Shown here in pieces: positions 30,860-43,373 of a stretch of DNA of 64,000 nt. The notes below the pieces were generated by a model. It saw only the letters and a program-made list of their open reading frames with translations, did no database searches and was not told where the DNA came from. Where the stretch lies: the NCBI RefSeq assembly GCF_018873765.1, contig NC_057923.1, positions 20,679,913 through 20,743,912 of the forward strand, read 5' to 3'. The position numbers were made by a program, and so were the translations under genes. The stretch comes from Telopea speciosissima (taxonomy: Eukaryota; Streptophyta; Magnoliopsida; Proteales; Proteaceae). Within the stretch, counting starts at the first letter, position 1. Each line of letters opens with the position of its first letter.

Positions 30860-33419
30860 TTAGGTTGCAATACTTTCTCCAGCTCCACCTTCAACCTTGG
30901 TTTCCTTCTCTTTGTTAGATCCATAAGCCCAACAACATACCAGAAAATAAACCATATCAACTGAACAAACAATTGCAAGAAGCCAGTAATAATAGTCATA
31001 GTGACCCTTATTAGGGTTACTTGACACCCAACTCTCCTTACCTTCTCCCTTTGTAATTCCATCCACAATCTTCACTATGAGACTCCCTATCAAGTTACCA
31101 GCAGCCATACCCAATGTGAAAAGAGCCATTGCCATGCTAGCCATGTTCTTAGAGAAATGAGAGTAATAAAACTCTATTTGTGCCACAGCACTTATTGCCT
31201 CAGCTAAGCCATTCAAACATTGCTGTGGAACCAACCACATAGCCGACATGTCTACCTCTCTGAATGCATTTTCTACTAACCCTTCTCTGATTGCAGTTCT
31301 CCTTCGAACCCTCTCAACTCCTGCTGAGACTGCCATGGCTGCAACAGAGACCAATATTCCAATCCCCATACGTTGATTTTGGCTAAGCCCTTGAGGCCTT
31401 CCCATGTGTTTTGCCATTAGAGGAACAATTAAACGATCATACATGGCTACCCATATCGTCAAAGTGAGTACCAAGAACACTGAAAACGAACCTGCTGGAA
31501 TTTGGAAGTGAGAAGTAATGTGTCTATTCATGGTACTTGCTTGGATTGCTGTGAATGAGGATTGGTTTATGACCACCTGTACAATGATACAACTAGACCA
31601 TATAGGAATAACTCTCAATAGTGATTTCAGTGATTCCACTTGATCCACTGTGCAGAGCTTCCATGGATTTGATGGTGAGTTATCAGGTTTTACATCTGTC
31701 ACCTGATTCCCAATGATGCAAGCTTTGTTTAAGAACCTACAAAGAAAAATTGATCAATGGAGTTCTCATTTAATCAAGCGACGGTCAGAAAGTGAAATAG
31801 AAATATAGAACAGCAAATTGTAAGAAAAGTTCAGTTTTTTTTTTCCCTACAGATGGAGCAGCTTCAGGGAGTTCTTGGGTTAGATTGTTGGAACAAAAGT
31901 CTTTTACCATTCCGAAGGATTAAGACCTATCGTTAGATGGGTTCTAACATGAATGGGGAAGAAAGGGAAAAAATTGAATTTATTTTGGTCAAAAGAAGTT
32001 AATGCAGGATTGAAATTAGCACAGAGGAGGAGTTAATGGCTGGATGGGGACTAGCGTACGCTAGAAGCCATTATAGTACTTGCTGAAGTCAGCATAGCTG
32101 ACCTGATTTTTGGTTTTTTACCGATCCCTATGAATCATAGACTTAAAGTACTGATTTGGTGATGGTGATGGTGATGGAACAGGTGCATAGAATCATGGAA
32201 ATGGAAAAGATCAAAACAAATCTAATTTGATTTTTACCTATGAGAATGACTATTCTGTTTATGTTTATCAATTGCTTGTGAAAATGGGCAAGAGTACCAC
32301 ACCTTAGGTTCTTGGTCGGTTCAATGAGCTCTGAATCTGGGGCTTGATGGTAGTATTCATTAGAGTTGTTGGCAGGGAAAGAAAGATTTCTGTTTTTAAA
32401 AGCCACCACAAACACTTGAAAGAATCCAGTGAACAAGCTCTTACTGGCCTTCACTTTGATGTAGAGAGGAGAACCCATTAAGAACAGGAGAGAAGCTATG
32501 AACATGAGAAATGCAGGAACTGCAAAACCTACTCTCCAACCCAAACGGTCTTGAATGTACACTATTACGGTGAGTGCAAAGATGGTGGAAGCACCAGTGG
32601 AAGCATAAAACCAGTTGAAGAAGCTCTGTAAGAGGCCCTCATTGTTTGGATCTCCTTTCTTGATCAACTGATCTGCTCCAAAGGCAATGGAGCAAGGCCT
32701 AATGCAACCGGCACCTATGGACATGAGACCAAAGGAGGAAAACAGGAAACCCAGTTGGGCCGCCGAGGCGGATTTGCATTTTCCGTACGATGCGTTACAG
32801 AAGGGAGAGGGCTTCGTTTCTGGAACCATAGCTGTTAACCATAGCATAATCATCCCCTGCCATGACCAAAACCACTGTTAAAAATTGGATCTTTTCTCAA
32901 AAGAAACGAACGAAACAGAGTAAAGATTGTGGGGGAAACCCAAATGAAAGCTTTAATTACAAGGAGGCTAGAGAAGGAACCCAAGGCGACGACACGAAAG
33001 CGACCAAAGCAAGAATCGGAGAGGAAAGCTCCCACCATGGCAAGGGCATTAGAAGTAGCAGACCAGAGCAAGAGAATGGTAGTTCCAGTGGCGGCATCCA
33101 AGTGATAATCTTTCATCAAGTAGAAGATCATATTGGGCATAAGCCCATAACTTGCAACCTTCTCAAACGATTCATTCACTGTAAAATTACAATAAGAACA
33201 GAGAAATGTGAAGTAATCAAGAAACCCAGTTGTAGTTGTGAGATTATTCTCAAAAAAAGAGAGGGAAAAACAAGTAACCTTCTCAAAAAATGGAAAAATG
33301 GAAGAGCTAATGAACTCACATATGATGAAGGGCATGGTTCTCAAGCCACCCTTTCGCATTGTTGAAATTGAACACAGTTGGGTCGTTTTCGGAGAGCTTC
33401 GCGTCAACTCCTCGTCCAT
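30860..33419 (-). CDS. NRT1/PTR family (NPF) proton-coupled transporter, NPF1/NPF2-like
   Basis: Four exons on the reverse strand, 33419-33320, 33178-32961, 32856-32303 and 31736-30860, all with GT-AG introns, give 582 residues, normal for NPF proteins. These plasma-membrane or tonoplast carriers move nitrate, peptides, glucosinolates or hormones with protons, using twelve membrane segments. Exon 1 ends KGGLRTMPFII; exon 2 begins NESFEKVASYGLMPNMI, which holds the ExxEK motif used for proton coupling. Later signs are FGADQLIKKGDPNNE with SFFNWFY in exon 3, and in exon 4 CTVDQVESLKSLLRVIPIW, NGLAEAISAVAQIEFYY and a hydrophobic C-terminus. The sequence style points to the NPF1/NPF2 branch; the substrate cannot be told. 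The four-exon structure is typical. No defect seen. Confidence 0.93.
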
Positions 33420-33467
33420 CTTCTCTCTTTCCTTCCTTCACCTCCAACTACTACTCTGCTTTTAATT

Positions 33468-33470
<3 letters not shown>

Positions 33471-33500
<30 letters not shown>
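33471..33500. repeat. GA microsatellite in the NPF leader
   Basis: Fifteen GA units about 50 bases upstream of the NPF start codon, so CT-rich in the transcript sense and probably in the 5' UTR. Confidence 0.85.
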
Positions 33501-33505
<5 letters not shown>

Positions 33506-34599
33506 GGTGTTTTGGGAGCCTGAGCTTTGTGTAGTCATATATCCAGTTGCCCACAGCCCACGCAATGGGTAGTGGGGTTTTCAGAAATCACAGAGTAACG
33601 TAATAACAGGTGCAACGGTAGAAAAATTATTGAAATCCTTCGTTCAAGCACAGTAGATTAGGAGAGGGATAGAAATGGAAATTGGATCTGGAGATTTCAG
33701 AAAAAGTCTTGTAGTGTGGAACTGTTTATGTAATTGTTGGCCAATGGTGGTGAATGGTCCTCACATTTCTAACAATACAAGAGTAATCAAGTTCTGAAAT
33801 TGCAGATAACCATGGAAGAAAGAACTCCACAGAACAATCTGTAAGAGTGGGTATAATCTGAGTAAGGGAAGAAATCAAAGGAAAAGGACAAAATGTTTGA
33901 TATAATCCAAGACAATGTCACTTTGGCTATACGAACAAATGGATCTTTTTCTCTGTTCTAGTGAAGATCTCCAGCAATTCCTCTGATCTCAAACAAGCCA
34001 CCATGGCCCATAAGTCAATTATTACGATTTTGTCTATTTCCTATTACAGTATAACCCTTATTTCAAGATACTTCAAAATACCAAATTTGACCTTTATTTT
34101 GGGTGTAATCTTTTCTACTGTTAACATAAAGGGGAAGCCATAAACTCAGAACTTCTGGTGAGTGTTACCAAACGCAGCCTAAGCTATCAAAAAATTGACC
34201 CGGACTGACAGATCGAATCAAAATCGACTAATTAATCGAAGTTGGATCATGCGCTCGAGAGTGATTGACAGTGATAATCGATCGTGATTGACTGGTTATA
34301 GCCCAATTAGACCTATAATATCTTGATCAACTCATTTATAATCTGTTTACTATCCGTTTATAGCCCAATTAATCCAATTAGTTTGTTTATATCTTCATCA
34401 CCTGCTTTCATCTATTAGATTGGAACGGATTAGACGGGTTTGCCCTTGATTTTTTTCAAAAATCTTTTTTTATTTTATTTTGTAGTTTTACTCCTAGTTC
34501 GTATCATTCCATTGATATGGGATCGATTAGATATCAGGATTGATCTATGCCAATGCTAATATGTGACCTAATACCTCAAACCATTAGTTATTATGATAA

Positions 34600-34790
34600 A
34601 AAAAAATGTAGAACCGATTTTCGCTCCACCCACAATGAATGAAATTCCATTAATCCTGAGACAGAAGCGGATGGGAGAAAGCATCACGAGGGTCTTTAGA
34701 AAACATACTAAAACCCTATTAGGGTTTATGAACCCTAAGATGGTGGATGAGCGTGTAAACTCACTAAATAAACCACAGGGGAAGGTCAAG
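34600..34790 (-). mobile_element. MITE copy, CTCCACCCA family
   Basis: Begins ACCGATTTTCGCTCCACCCA and continues CAATGAATGAAATTCCATT and TATGAACCCTAAGATGGTGG, matching the reverse complement of the copy at 28010-28197. The far inverted end is lost. Confidence 0.6.
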
Positions 34791-36496
34791 AACATTGTCA
34801 GAAATTTGAGAGGAGATATGTGAAGTTGCCTAAGGGATTCATCATTAAATCATACTTCTCTAAGTCAGCAAAAGATTTAAATATTCAAAGAGGGAGAAGT
34901 AGAGGAAATAAAGAAAACCTTTATAGATGCATGTGGATGTGGGTCACCTAGGAAAAGAGTGCAATTGCAACCTGCCCTATACAACTATATATTAAATACT
35001 CATAAACTATAGATTAAACTAGAGAACACAATGTAAGTGGTATGGATTATACCCATTATTAAATTAAGATTGTACATAAGAAAGAAGAAAACAAAGAGAC
35101 CCAGTTGGATTTGGTTCACAAACTTCACATGGGGAGATGGGTTAAAGGAAAATGGATGGACCCAATACTTGGAAATGGAAATTGGTCCTACCAGAAGACA
35201 ACCAAAGTTTATGGTCCAAAGGTCACAAAAATAGCCACACTGCAGTAAAGATATGGAAAGTTGATAGTTTTGCAGCTTTTCTCAATTCTTCTTTTTTGTT
35301 GTACCCCTTACTGTCAAGAAAAGCTTGACATCTTTATATTATCTTATTAGTTGGGTGGATGGAAATTTTATCCTCCTATACAATATTCTATATCTAGGCT
35401 AGTCATGGTCAAAACCCAACATGTTCCTTGGCCTGGTGTATCTTAGGATGTAAATCGGTTTGATTTGGTTTTGGTTTTGGTTTATTCATTTGGGTTTCTG
35501 ATCAATCTCGACTGTTTATAAACTCAAACCGAACCCAAATCGATTATTAATTGGTTCAAAGTTTTGAAGCCATAGTTGCATGGTTTTAATCTTGCTTTTG
35601 ATTATTATCTATTTTAAACAGAATCAAATCAATTAAAAAAATAGCTTACACTAGCCCAAACCAAAACCGAACCAACTAATAACGGTTCAGTCTGTCGAAG
35701 GGTTAATTATACAGTAATTTAGCATCAATTTTCTATAATCCTTGATTCAAACAGAAGGGTGTTTCCACATGGTCTGGATTTTGATATCAAAGTCAAATCC
35801 TTCAAACTCCTTGAAAGTTGAAACTTGAAACTTGAAAAGTGCTGCATTCTTTGACAACTTAACTAATAAGTTGAACTATAAGGTTCATACATTTCTTAAT
35901 TACCTTAGACCTCTACAGCTTTTGATGGCTAACGACAGAGAGATCATAACCCAAAATAATTCAGAAAAGTTTTCTTCTTTTTTCAATTTGAAAGGATGAA
36001 AACCAAAAAAAAAAAGAAACCCAGCAAGCAAAGCAAGAACGAAGTGACTTCTGTTTCTATCTTCTGTGCTTTCTATATTTGTCCCTGGATTCCAGGCTTT
36101 GGTTGACTCTTCAGTCCAGAGAAGATATTCGTGTATGGGTGTGTGTTTATTTTAAGTCAGGATTTGAGGAGATTTGTAGTTCTTAATGAAAGCTATTAAG
36201 TGAAGACTAATCCAATCATTTAAGGCTTTCAAGTTTTAGATCTCAAAGAGGCAGTTAGAATATCCTGCAACAAGGTAGGGCAGGTGAACTCAGTAAAAAG
36301 TCACACCAAATGTTCAATGTACAAGCACACGACAATAACAAAATGGTTTTTTTTTTTTGGTCTTCTTAATTGATAGAAAGAAAGGGAACTTTACTGCTGA
36401 AGAGAATCTAATCTACGAAACGAGATGGTAATCCATACTACCGAGTCTGCAGGCTCACAGCCACAATGGCAGGGGCCCAACCCAGATTCAAAAACT

Positions 36497-36520
36497 CCCT
36501 CTCTCTCTCTCTCTCTCTCT
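36497..36520. repeat. CT microsatellite
   Basis: Twelve CT units in otherwise unremarkable intergenic DNA. Confidence 0.85.
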
Positions 36521-37420
36521 GGAAAAAAAAAAAGCCAATGATGACAACAGCTTCGCCTTGTTCTTCTTTCTATTGATATTAACAAGACAGATAGCGTGGG
36601 GGAGAGGAGTTGGGACTTTGCATTCAAACAATCTAACCCCCTTTACGGCTCTTCTCCACTTCTTTACAACTTCAGAAACCCTGCTCCTCTGTTCACTGTT
36701 ACCCATAACGTGCCCTTGATTCAATAGCTTAGTATTGAGTCATTGGGGAAATTGTATGTCTTGATTATTGTATCCGTTTCGAAAAATGACCTGCTCCGAT
36801 ATTTTTGATCGCGATTCGAATGAAACTTTTTTCTCAAATCTGTGATGGTAGCGGAGGGCTTGGGCTGACCCGATGGATCGACTCGATCTAATGGAGGAGT
36901 ATTTATATTCTTTACCCGCTTTGTCGTAAAGAGAGTAACATTTGGGGTTTTTTGATTTAGGGTTTCTGGGAGAGAACAACAACGTCGATTTGGGTGTTCT
37001 TGAGAGATCTCCATTGTTACTTTCTCTGATTTACATAGTGAAACATCTTCAGCTTCGCCCGTGGATGTAGCATACTATATTGGTGTGTGAACCACGTAAA
37101 ATCTCTTTGTCATCTTGCTTTATTTTTGTTTCTATTCGTGTTTTGTTTTAGTGTTTGTTCTAACAGAAAAGGTCCAAGTGGGCTTGGCCAGTGGTAAAAG
37201 ATGTAGTGTGTGAACAAGTTCTGAATGAACCCTCCCCCCCCCCCCGCCTTGTTGATAAAGCTATCCTTTCCCCTTTGTATTGAAGGCATTTTGCTTGCAT
37301 CCACCTTCCCCTATCAAAAGAGGCTTATGAGTTGAAAAATATATTTTTCGCTCGGGTTAAAGGTTAGGGAGATCACATTTAATCTTAGGAGAGAGAGTCT
37401 CACTGTGAATTCCATGACTC

Positions 37421-39344
37421 TGTTGGACTTCTGGCATAGTTTGGCAGTGTTTAGGGAGTTCTAGGTGTATGTGTTGTCATTGTTGGCAACAGTACATGGG
37501 TGATGGTATTTTGATGCCCAAGGGCATTTCAATAATTTTACACTTGTCTTGAAGTGGGTTGAGTTTTCTGATGGTTGTTGATGAGTTTTAAATGCATTCG
37601 GCATGTGATGACATGTGGTTTTTCATGAGATGTTTCATGGTGGCATGTTTGTGAGTTCTTGGTGTTTATAAGGGTGTGGGCCCACCAAGGGCTAAGGTGG
37701 CTTGATGGCATGTCATCGAGTTGGCATTTCTTAGGGTGATGTGGCAAAACACAAGGCCATCGATTTTTTGGTTCTACCCAATTGGAACAGCTCACATGGA
37801 CTCATGGGCAAGGCAGATGGACAAGAGCGCCCTATGCCTAGGCAGAAGAAAGGCAGTTATGCCCATGTGCATGGGTGGCAACAAGGCCACAAGGCCATGG
37901 CCTAGGGGGCAAAGGGCTATCTATGGGCCTGCGGCAGGCAAGGGCATGGCCCTCGCATGTGCCAGACGGCATGCCCACAGAGGCCCCTGAGTGGGAAGGC
38001 AGGCCATGCCGGGCTTGGCCACATGGCTCTTGCATGCAAGGCAATCTCCTTCAATGCCTTAAAAAATATTTGAGGCGTTTTGGTTCTAGTAGCTATTGGA
38101 ACCATTTAACATTCAGTGGGATTTATCCTATTATTCATATAAATAGATGGGGTATACAAAAAGACTCAAAATGGCAGAGGGGCTTGAGTGTTATTATGAA
38201 ATTTTCGGTTGGTACTGAATGGTGGGTTCAAAATGAGACATGTCAACATTTGTTCTGATAGAAAGGCATGCGGGAATGTATTTGCGTTAGATTCTTTCTC
38301 CTAGATGCTCATTGGTTGTGTGCAGAGAGTCCTTGGTAATCGACGTGGCACAGAATTAAAGGGTTTTGCGAGATTCCTTTTGGGGAGCTTTAGTTAGCTG
38401 AGTAGAGAAGTGTGCATATGCGATGCTATACGAAGCCCAAAGGTTAAGAGTCATAATGATTTGGGGCAGAGTGCGTACACGATTTTAATCATGTCAAATT
38501 CTCTTTACTTGGGTAAGACATTTTATCTGGACACTGACACAAGACGTCAGATCTGACGGCTATTGACTGACGTACTAGGAATCTTTGGATTTGATGGCCA
38601 GAAATCCAGCCGACATAACTGTGAGCTTTCAAATGTCATGATCTTTAGTACTACGCTACAAAATTTCACAAAACATCCTTCGAAATACTCATTATGCCCT
38701 TTGGAACTTTAAATACCCATAATTTGGACTATACAACTCCAAATTTGATGATTCTATTTGGAGATTTTTTAGAATTTCGTGAAGAACACTTTGGGAGTGT
38801 TCGTGACAAGTGTGCCAATAAATTTGATTTTTGAGAGTTTTTTATAGTCAATGCATTTGAATGTTTGGGATGACTTGAAGATTGCTTTGATTCATCATTT
38901 TGAAGGTGTGTGAGCTTGGTGGAGCTTGTGAATTCTTCATTGGAGGATAGGTCTTCAAGTGGCTAGTCCACTTAGGTGAAATATTCCTTCTTTTTTTTTT
39001 TTTTTTTTCATTTGTAGATCCTAGGATGTGTTGATGCATGATGTATACTCCTAGTTGATCATTGTGGGGGATTGGGGATTTCCATTTTACATTATTAATT
39101 CATTACTTATAAGAACTTTTTGAGTTGTTGATAAGGTGTTTGTAAGAAATCCTAATATGATCTAGGTACTCATAGTTGAGGTTGTGAGTGGCTGGGGTTG
39201 TTGCCCTTTATCTTTTTAATATCAATGACTAAAGCCATAACTGTATATGGGTATTGCACTGTGGATGTAGGTTTATTGCCGAACCACTTAATTTGTGTGT
39301 TGTAGTTTGTTGATTGTGCCTCTTGAAGTACTATGGTGTGTGCA
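37421..39344 (+). repeat. possible Copia-type solo LTR, broken or incomplete
   Basis: The segment starts TGTTGGACTT and ends GTGTGTGCA, compatible with TG...CA ends. Near the right it has TGTGGATGTAGGTTTATTGC and CGAACCACTTAATTTGTGTG, a wording seen in the U5 part of many plant Copia LTRs. The flanks GACTC and GAGTC agree at 4 of 5 bases, suggesting a 5-bp duplication. About 1.9 kb is long for a Copia LTR but within range for the Maximus/SIRE group. No internal gene is attached, so it would be a solo LTR. Some transposon mixture inside cannot be excluded. Confidence 0.45.
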
Positions 39345-39851
39345 GAGTCGGTGTTACTATGGTGAGGAAGAATCTTTTCTGTTTGTAACTTACCTTTTTA
39401 GGGTTCTTTAGATTTGAAACGGTGACGACCCATAGAAACTGAGTAAATTGTAAACTGAGAGAGAGGAAAGAACATTATAGTCTCAATGGGTAATGGAAAG
39501 TTAAGCTCAGGTTGACCTGTCCAGTACACCCACACTCCACGTCTTTTCTCTTTGGGAGAGACCATGTTCTCGTGTTCTCCAATTAGGTTTAACAACATTG
39601 GCTTGGCCATTTGCTCTGGAAGAAATCGAAGAAGCGGTTCACGAAGTATCATTGGCTAGACTGGAGGAACCTACGAGTAATGAAAGATTTTTTTTTGGGC
39701 CCTTAAACACTACGGATGACCTCATAAGGATCATGACAACACTGGCGGTTTAGCTGTTGGGCCGTTCTTGGATTTCAATCCAACGTGTTTTTGCAGATCG
39801 AGGGATTCTTTACGTTGAAACAGTTGAGTTCAATCGTCATCTTGTTGACAG
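39345..39851. other. flank upstream of the F-box pseudogene
   Basis: No gene is supported. It might contain a first exon of the F-box locus, but no start codon and donor pair could be chosen with confidence. Confidence 0.4.
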
Positions 39852-41262
39852 GAGATCGAGCTAATTGAGGAGGATCACATAAGCAATCTACCGGACGAGG
39901 TCTTGAGCTACATTATATCATTGTTGACATTGAGAGAAGCAGTGCGAACTAGCACTTTATCAAGAAGGTGGAAGTATCTTTGGAGAACATCAGTTTCCAA
40001 TCTTGATTTTGATGCTGACAACATGCTTGAATTGGGAGCTAGAACCCCTCAACAATACATCAAGCTTGTCAAGAAAGAACATCCAAATTCATATGAGTGG
40101 TTGATCAAACCTTGGAGCTTCTTTAGGATTTTAAGGTTCAAAGGTTTAGGATTTGTTCTCACTGGGATAACAAGTATGCCAGTAATCTTTACAAATGGAT
40201 CAAGTTTGCAATAATATCAGGGGTCAAAGAACTTCATCTTGACTTCTACAACAAAAGTAGTTCTAGACCAAATTCTGGGCTGTACAGATTTCCCTCTGAT
40301 CTTCTTGCTTGTGGAAAAATATCATCCTTGAATCACTTATATTTGAGTTGTTGCACCTTCAACATCTTGAGACCTTACCCTGGTTTTGAAGGTTTTGACT
40401 CATTTACACCCTCTCACTAGAATATGTATTTATAACTGACAAAGATGTAGAGGATCTATTGTGCCATTGTTCTCACCTTGAATGGCTGAAGTTGGCAAAA
40501 TGCAACTGTATAGTGTATCTAAGGATCTCCAGTCCATCCCTGAGACTCAAGTACCTTGGAGTAAATGATCTTTCTCAGTTGGTTGAAATCAAGTTATGTG
40601 CTTCAAGTCTTGTCACATTTGAGTTCACAGGGTACATGGTAAATTTTTGTTTTGAGAATGCTCCACTACTAGAAAATGTAATGCTTCATATTGGGGGCTT
40701 TTATACCATGGATGGAGCGACCTATTCCGTAACAAAACTTCCAACCTATCTCCCTCAACTTGAGACTCTAGTCATTTACAACACTTAGCTTTATTTTGAG
40801 CCACTGTTTCCATTAGAAAACTTACCAACTTACAGTAAGCTCACTCAATTAGTATTGGTTGCTACAGCACCAGAAAAACATTTTTTCATTTGGATTACTA
40901 CCCTTATGAAGGTTTCACCTTTCTTGAAAAAACTCCAACTCCATCTATCTCACTTAAAAGATGAATCTGAAACACAAGAAATTATTAGGCCTTCTAATTT
41001 CCCTCATATCAACCTCAAGTTTGTTGAGGTAAATGGGTTTGTTGGTTACAAAGAACAGATTGACATAGTAACTTACATTCTTAAGAATGCTATTGCACTT
41101 GAGTCTCTGTTGATCGACACTCATCCTAGATTTTATCTTGGAGATGGCAAATGGAAGACCCATGATCACAAATGCTTGGTATCTACCAGGGAAAGTAAGC
41201 AGATATATAAGTTGCTTCTTCAAGAATCTCGGCTTGCAGATGTTCGGCTAACAATTCTGTAA
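39852..41262 (+). pseudogene. F-box/LRR (FBD-type) protein pseudogene
   Basis: The F-box starts right after a possible splice acceptor at 39851 ([31 protein letters not shown]). F-box proteins of this plant family are substrate receptors of SCF ubiquitin ligases, with leucine-rich repeats binding targets. Downstream repeats follow: GVKELHLDFYNK, SLNHLYLSCCTFNILRP, LEYVFITDKDVEDLL, HLEWLKLAKCN, LPQLETLVIYNT. The end is ESRLADVRLTIL at 41262. The locus is broken: a frameshift near 40100, an in-frame TAG at 40124, another shift near 40400 and an in-frame TAG at 40786, each inside continuous family similarity and not at splice sites. The paralogue-rich F-box family often leaves such relics. An assembly error could account for one break, hardly for four. 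Confidence 0.85.
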
Positions 41263-42551
41263 ATCTTATTAATCATTTTTTTTGTAACCATACAAGTTAG
41301 CAAGTATTGTAAAAAATCCAACTTCAAAATTGACTCAAATAGGTGCACATGTTTTGGCTTGGAGGAGAATTAGTTAAAAGGTTCTTGGAATTGTAATTAT
41401 TGATTGGAAATTCTATTTTCTCTTTAAAAACTTTCAGCCCATGACTGGAAAAAAAAAAAAAGGTAGGCCTAATCAATCTTGGTGGTAGGCAGGAGTACAC
41501 ACGAACTATAGCTGGCCAAATGGGTGCCCCAGCCAGTGCTGCTCAGATTGATTTATTCAGCTCTTGGCGGATTGTGAGTGTGATTTACATTGATGACCAT
41601 CAATGGGACTGTTTTGGGAAGGAATTTTGGAGACTACTGATTCAACCTCCGCTCAGTAGTGAAGCCTAGTACAACAGACTCGTCATATAAGAGGGTGTGA
41701 AAAGAAAATTTGTCCCCGAGTTGACAACATTAGCCCTGGAGTGCACTCATTGCATTAAATCTCCCTTGCTTTGGACCATGAGTCCCCATATGACTGGTAT
41801 AATGACAATCCACTCTTGTACCATTTGACAGCATTCAACAAAAAAGCTCGAGCTTTAGGATAGAAAGATCATTCCCAAAGATATTATATTGTCCCACAAG
41901 GGCTTACTAGCCAACTGATGTGAGACTAAACTCCCCTTCCATTCCTAGCCATGATGCGTACTTACCGTAGCATGAATCCAAATAATCTGAGTAAGTTTTT
42001 CAGCAGTCTAGAATTACTTATTTAAGATCATTTTAGGTCTAAAAATACAACTTTTTTTTTTGGTAAGGCTAAAAATACAACGTAGGCTTCACATTCAATT
42101 TGAAGTGTGCCTTCATGTGTCACAGAGGTATTTGATATGCCTCGTGCAACAAGTTCTCATTTTCTTGCCATGTTGCATGATTTAAACGGAGTAAATGGGT
42201 CCATGTGATAGAGAACCCTATGTCCATCTCATTTGTAAAATTTTAGTTTAAAATAAGAATGGGAAGGGGTTAAAAGTTTTTATAAATTACAAGGTTGCTA
42301 GTTCATTATAAATAGGTCTAATGGCAAATTTGTAATTTTGTTATCATTTTGAACTCAAATCGACATACTTCTCTACTTGGTTTGACCTGAATCCATAGAA
42401 GACCATAAAACCACTTTGTCTTCCATGATCTTTGATCTTCGAACTGCCACACACCACAGTTTTGTTGCCAGCATGGACGACATTAACAAAGAAAGCATTC
42501 AAACGACCTAGAATACGTAATTACATATCAAGAATGCATACCAAATGCAGC
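41263..42551. other. intergenic DNA without a gene
   Basis: AT-rich, with short homopolymers (A-run at about 41450, T-run at about 42055). No coding region or recognised repeat ends. Confidence 0.5.
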
Positions 42552-42663
42552 ATAAGGCTGTGTTTGGAATACGTTATCGGAATAGATTCTGGGTCTAGAA
42601 CGCATTCTAACTCGCTTTACAATGCGTTCTAGACCTAAAATCCATTTCGAGAACACAGCTTAA
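42552..42663. mobile_element. foldback MITE, PIF/Harbinger-like
   Basis: The left part TAAGGCTGTGTTTGGAATAC and the reverse complement of the right part (TTAAGCTGTGTTC) mirror each other, and GGTCTAGAACGCATT near the left half recurs inverted as AATGCGTTCTAGACC. The whole 110 bp can fold as one hairpin. The GGCTGTGTTTGG end with TAA/TTA flanks resembles Tourist-like MITEs. Confidence 0.6.
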
Positions 42664-42799
42664 GATTCCCAGTCAACCCTCTGGCTTGAATAATTAGAGT
42701 TACTTAAGGACAAAATACAATTTAAATGAAAAATTAATTCATCTACCCCTGAACAAGTTAAGCTTATAGAAAACGAATCCTAACATTATGCAGAAAAGA

Positions 42800-43211
42800 A
42801 TGAAAATCGCAAACAACAATCACACAATGTACACAAGGATTTTCATGGTTCGGCAAGATTGCCTACGTCCATGGTGAGATGCGATCTGTTTTACTATCAA
42901 TAGAGAATAGGGTTACAATCACTCGTCCTCACACCTCTCTTAGATTTCGTTACAGAGAAAGAACCCTCACTACATATTTATAGCAAAACCCTATACAGGA
43001 ATTTTACCGAAGTACTCATATAGTCCTCAAAAAATTTTCTCTGAGACTACCACCCCTGAACCCCCGCTTGGACCCACTAGTTTGTCGAAGTCCTGCCAAA
43101 ATAGTAGATTTATGTGCAAGTGAGCCAATTCCTCTGGGCCTCGAGGCTTACAGCCCTTCGAAATCAACCCACAAACCAAGCGACAGAATACAAGAGCTCA
43201 TACCCCCAACA
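42800..43211 (-). repeat. Copia-type solo LTR candidate
   Basis: On the reverse strand it begins TGTTGGGGGTATGAGCTC at 43211. A TATA-like GCTATAAATATG lies near 42980. Near the far side comes the word GGCAATCTTGCCGAACCATG (42850-42870), typical of plant Copia U5 regions. No primer site or polypurine tract lies beside it, and no internal gene follows. The left edge is uncertain, and no matching 5-bp flanks were found. Confidence 0.5.
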
Positions 43212-43373
43212 AAACTACATTTCATTTTCATAATATCTCATATAATTATAAGCTAACATATAATAATATTGAAACCATCCAACAAAGCATTTGATCTAAA
43301 ATTATTTATTACATATAACCAGAGCATTTAGTCTCAGAGTCAGTCCTTCATGAGAAGGAACTAACATTGAACT

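Larger units (their letters stand above)
33501..37420. other. long intergenic region without a gene
   Basis: No coding region supported. It contains a MITE copy (34600-34790), a stretch of GATTGA/AATCGA words (34180-34420), a hAT-like one-ended remnant beginning TAGGATGTAAATCGG (about 35448-35700) and a CT microsatellite (36497-36520). The DNA just upstream of the NPF gene probably holds its promoter. Confidence 0.5.

Noticed and set aside
32862-33465. Forward ORFs of 75-167 residues opposite the NPF gene
   Set aside because: They are antisense shadows of the NPF exons 1 and 2 and their intron; the lysine-rich peptides have no family match.
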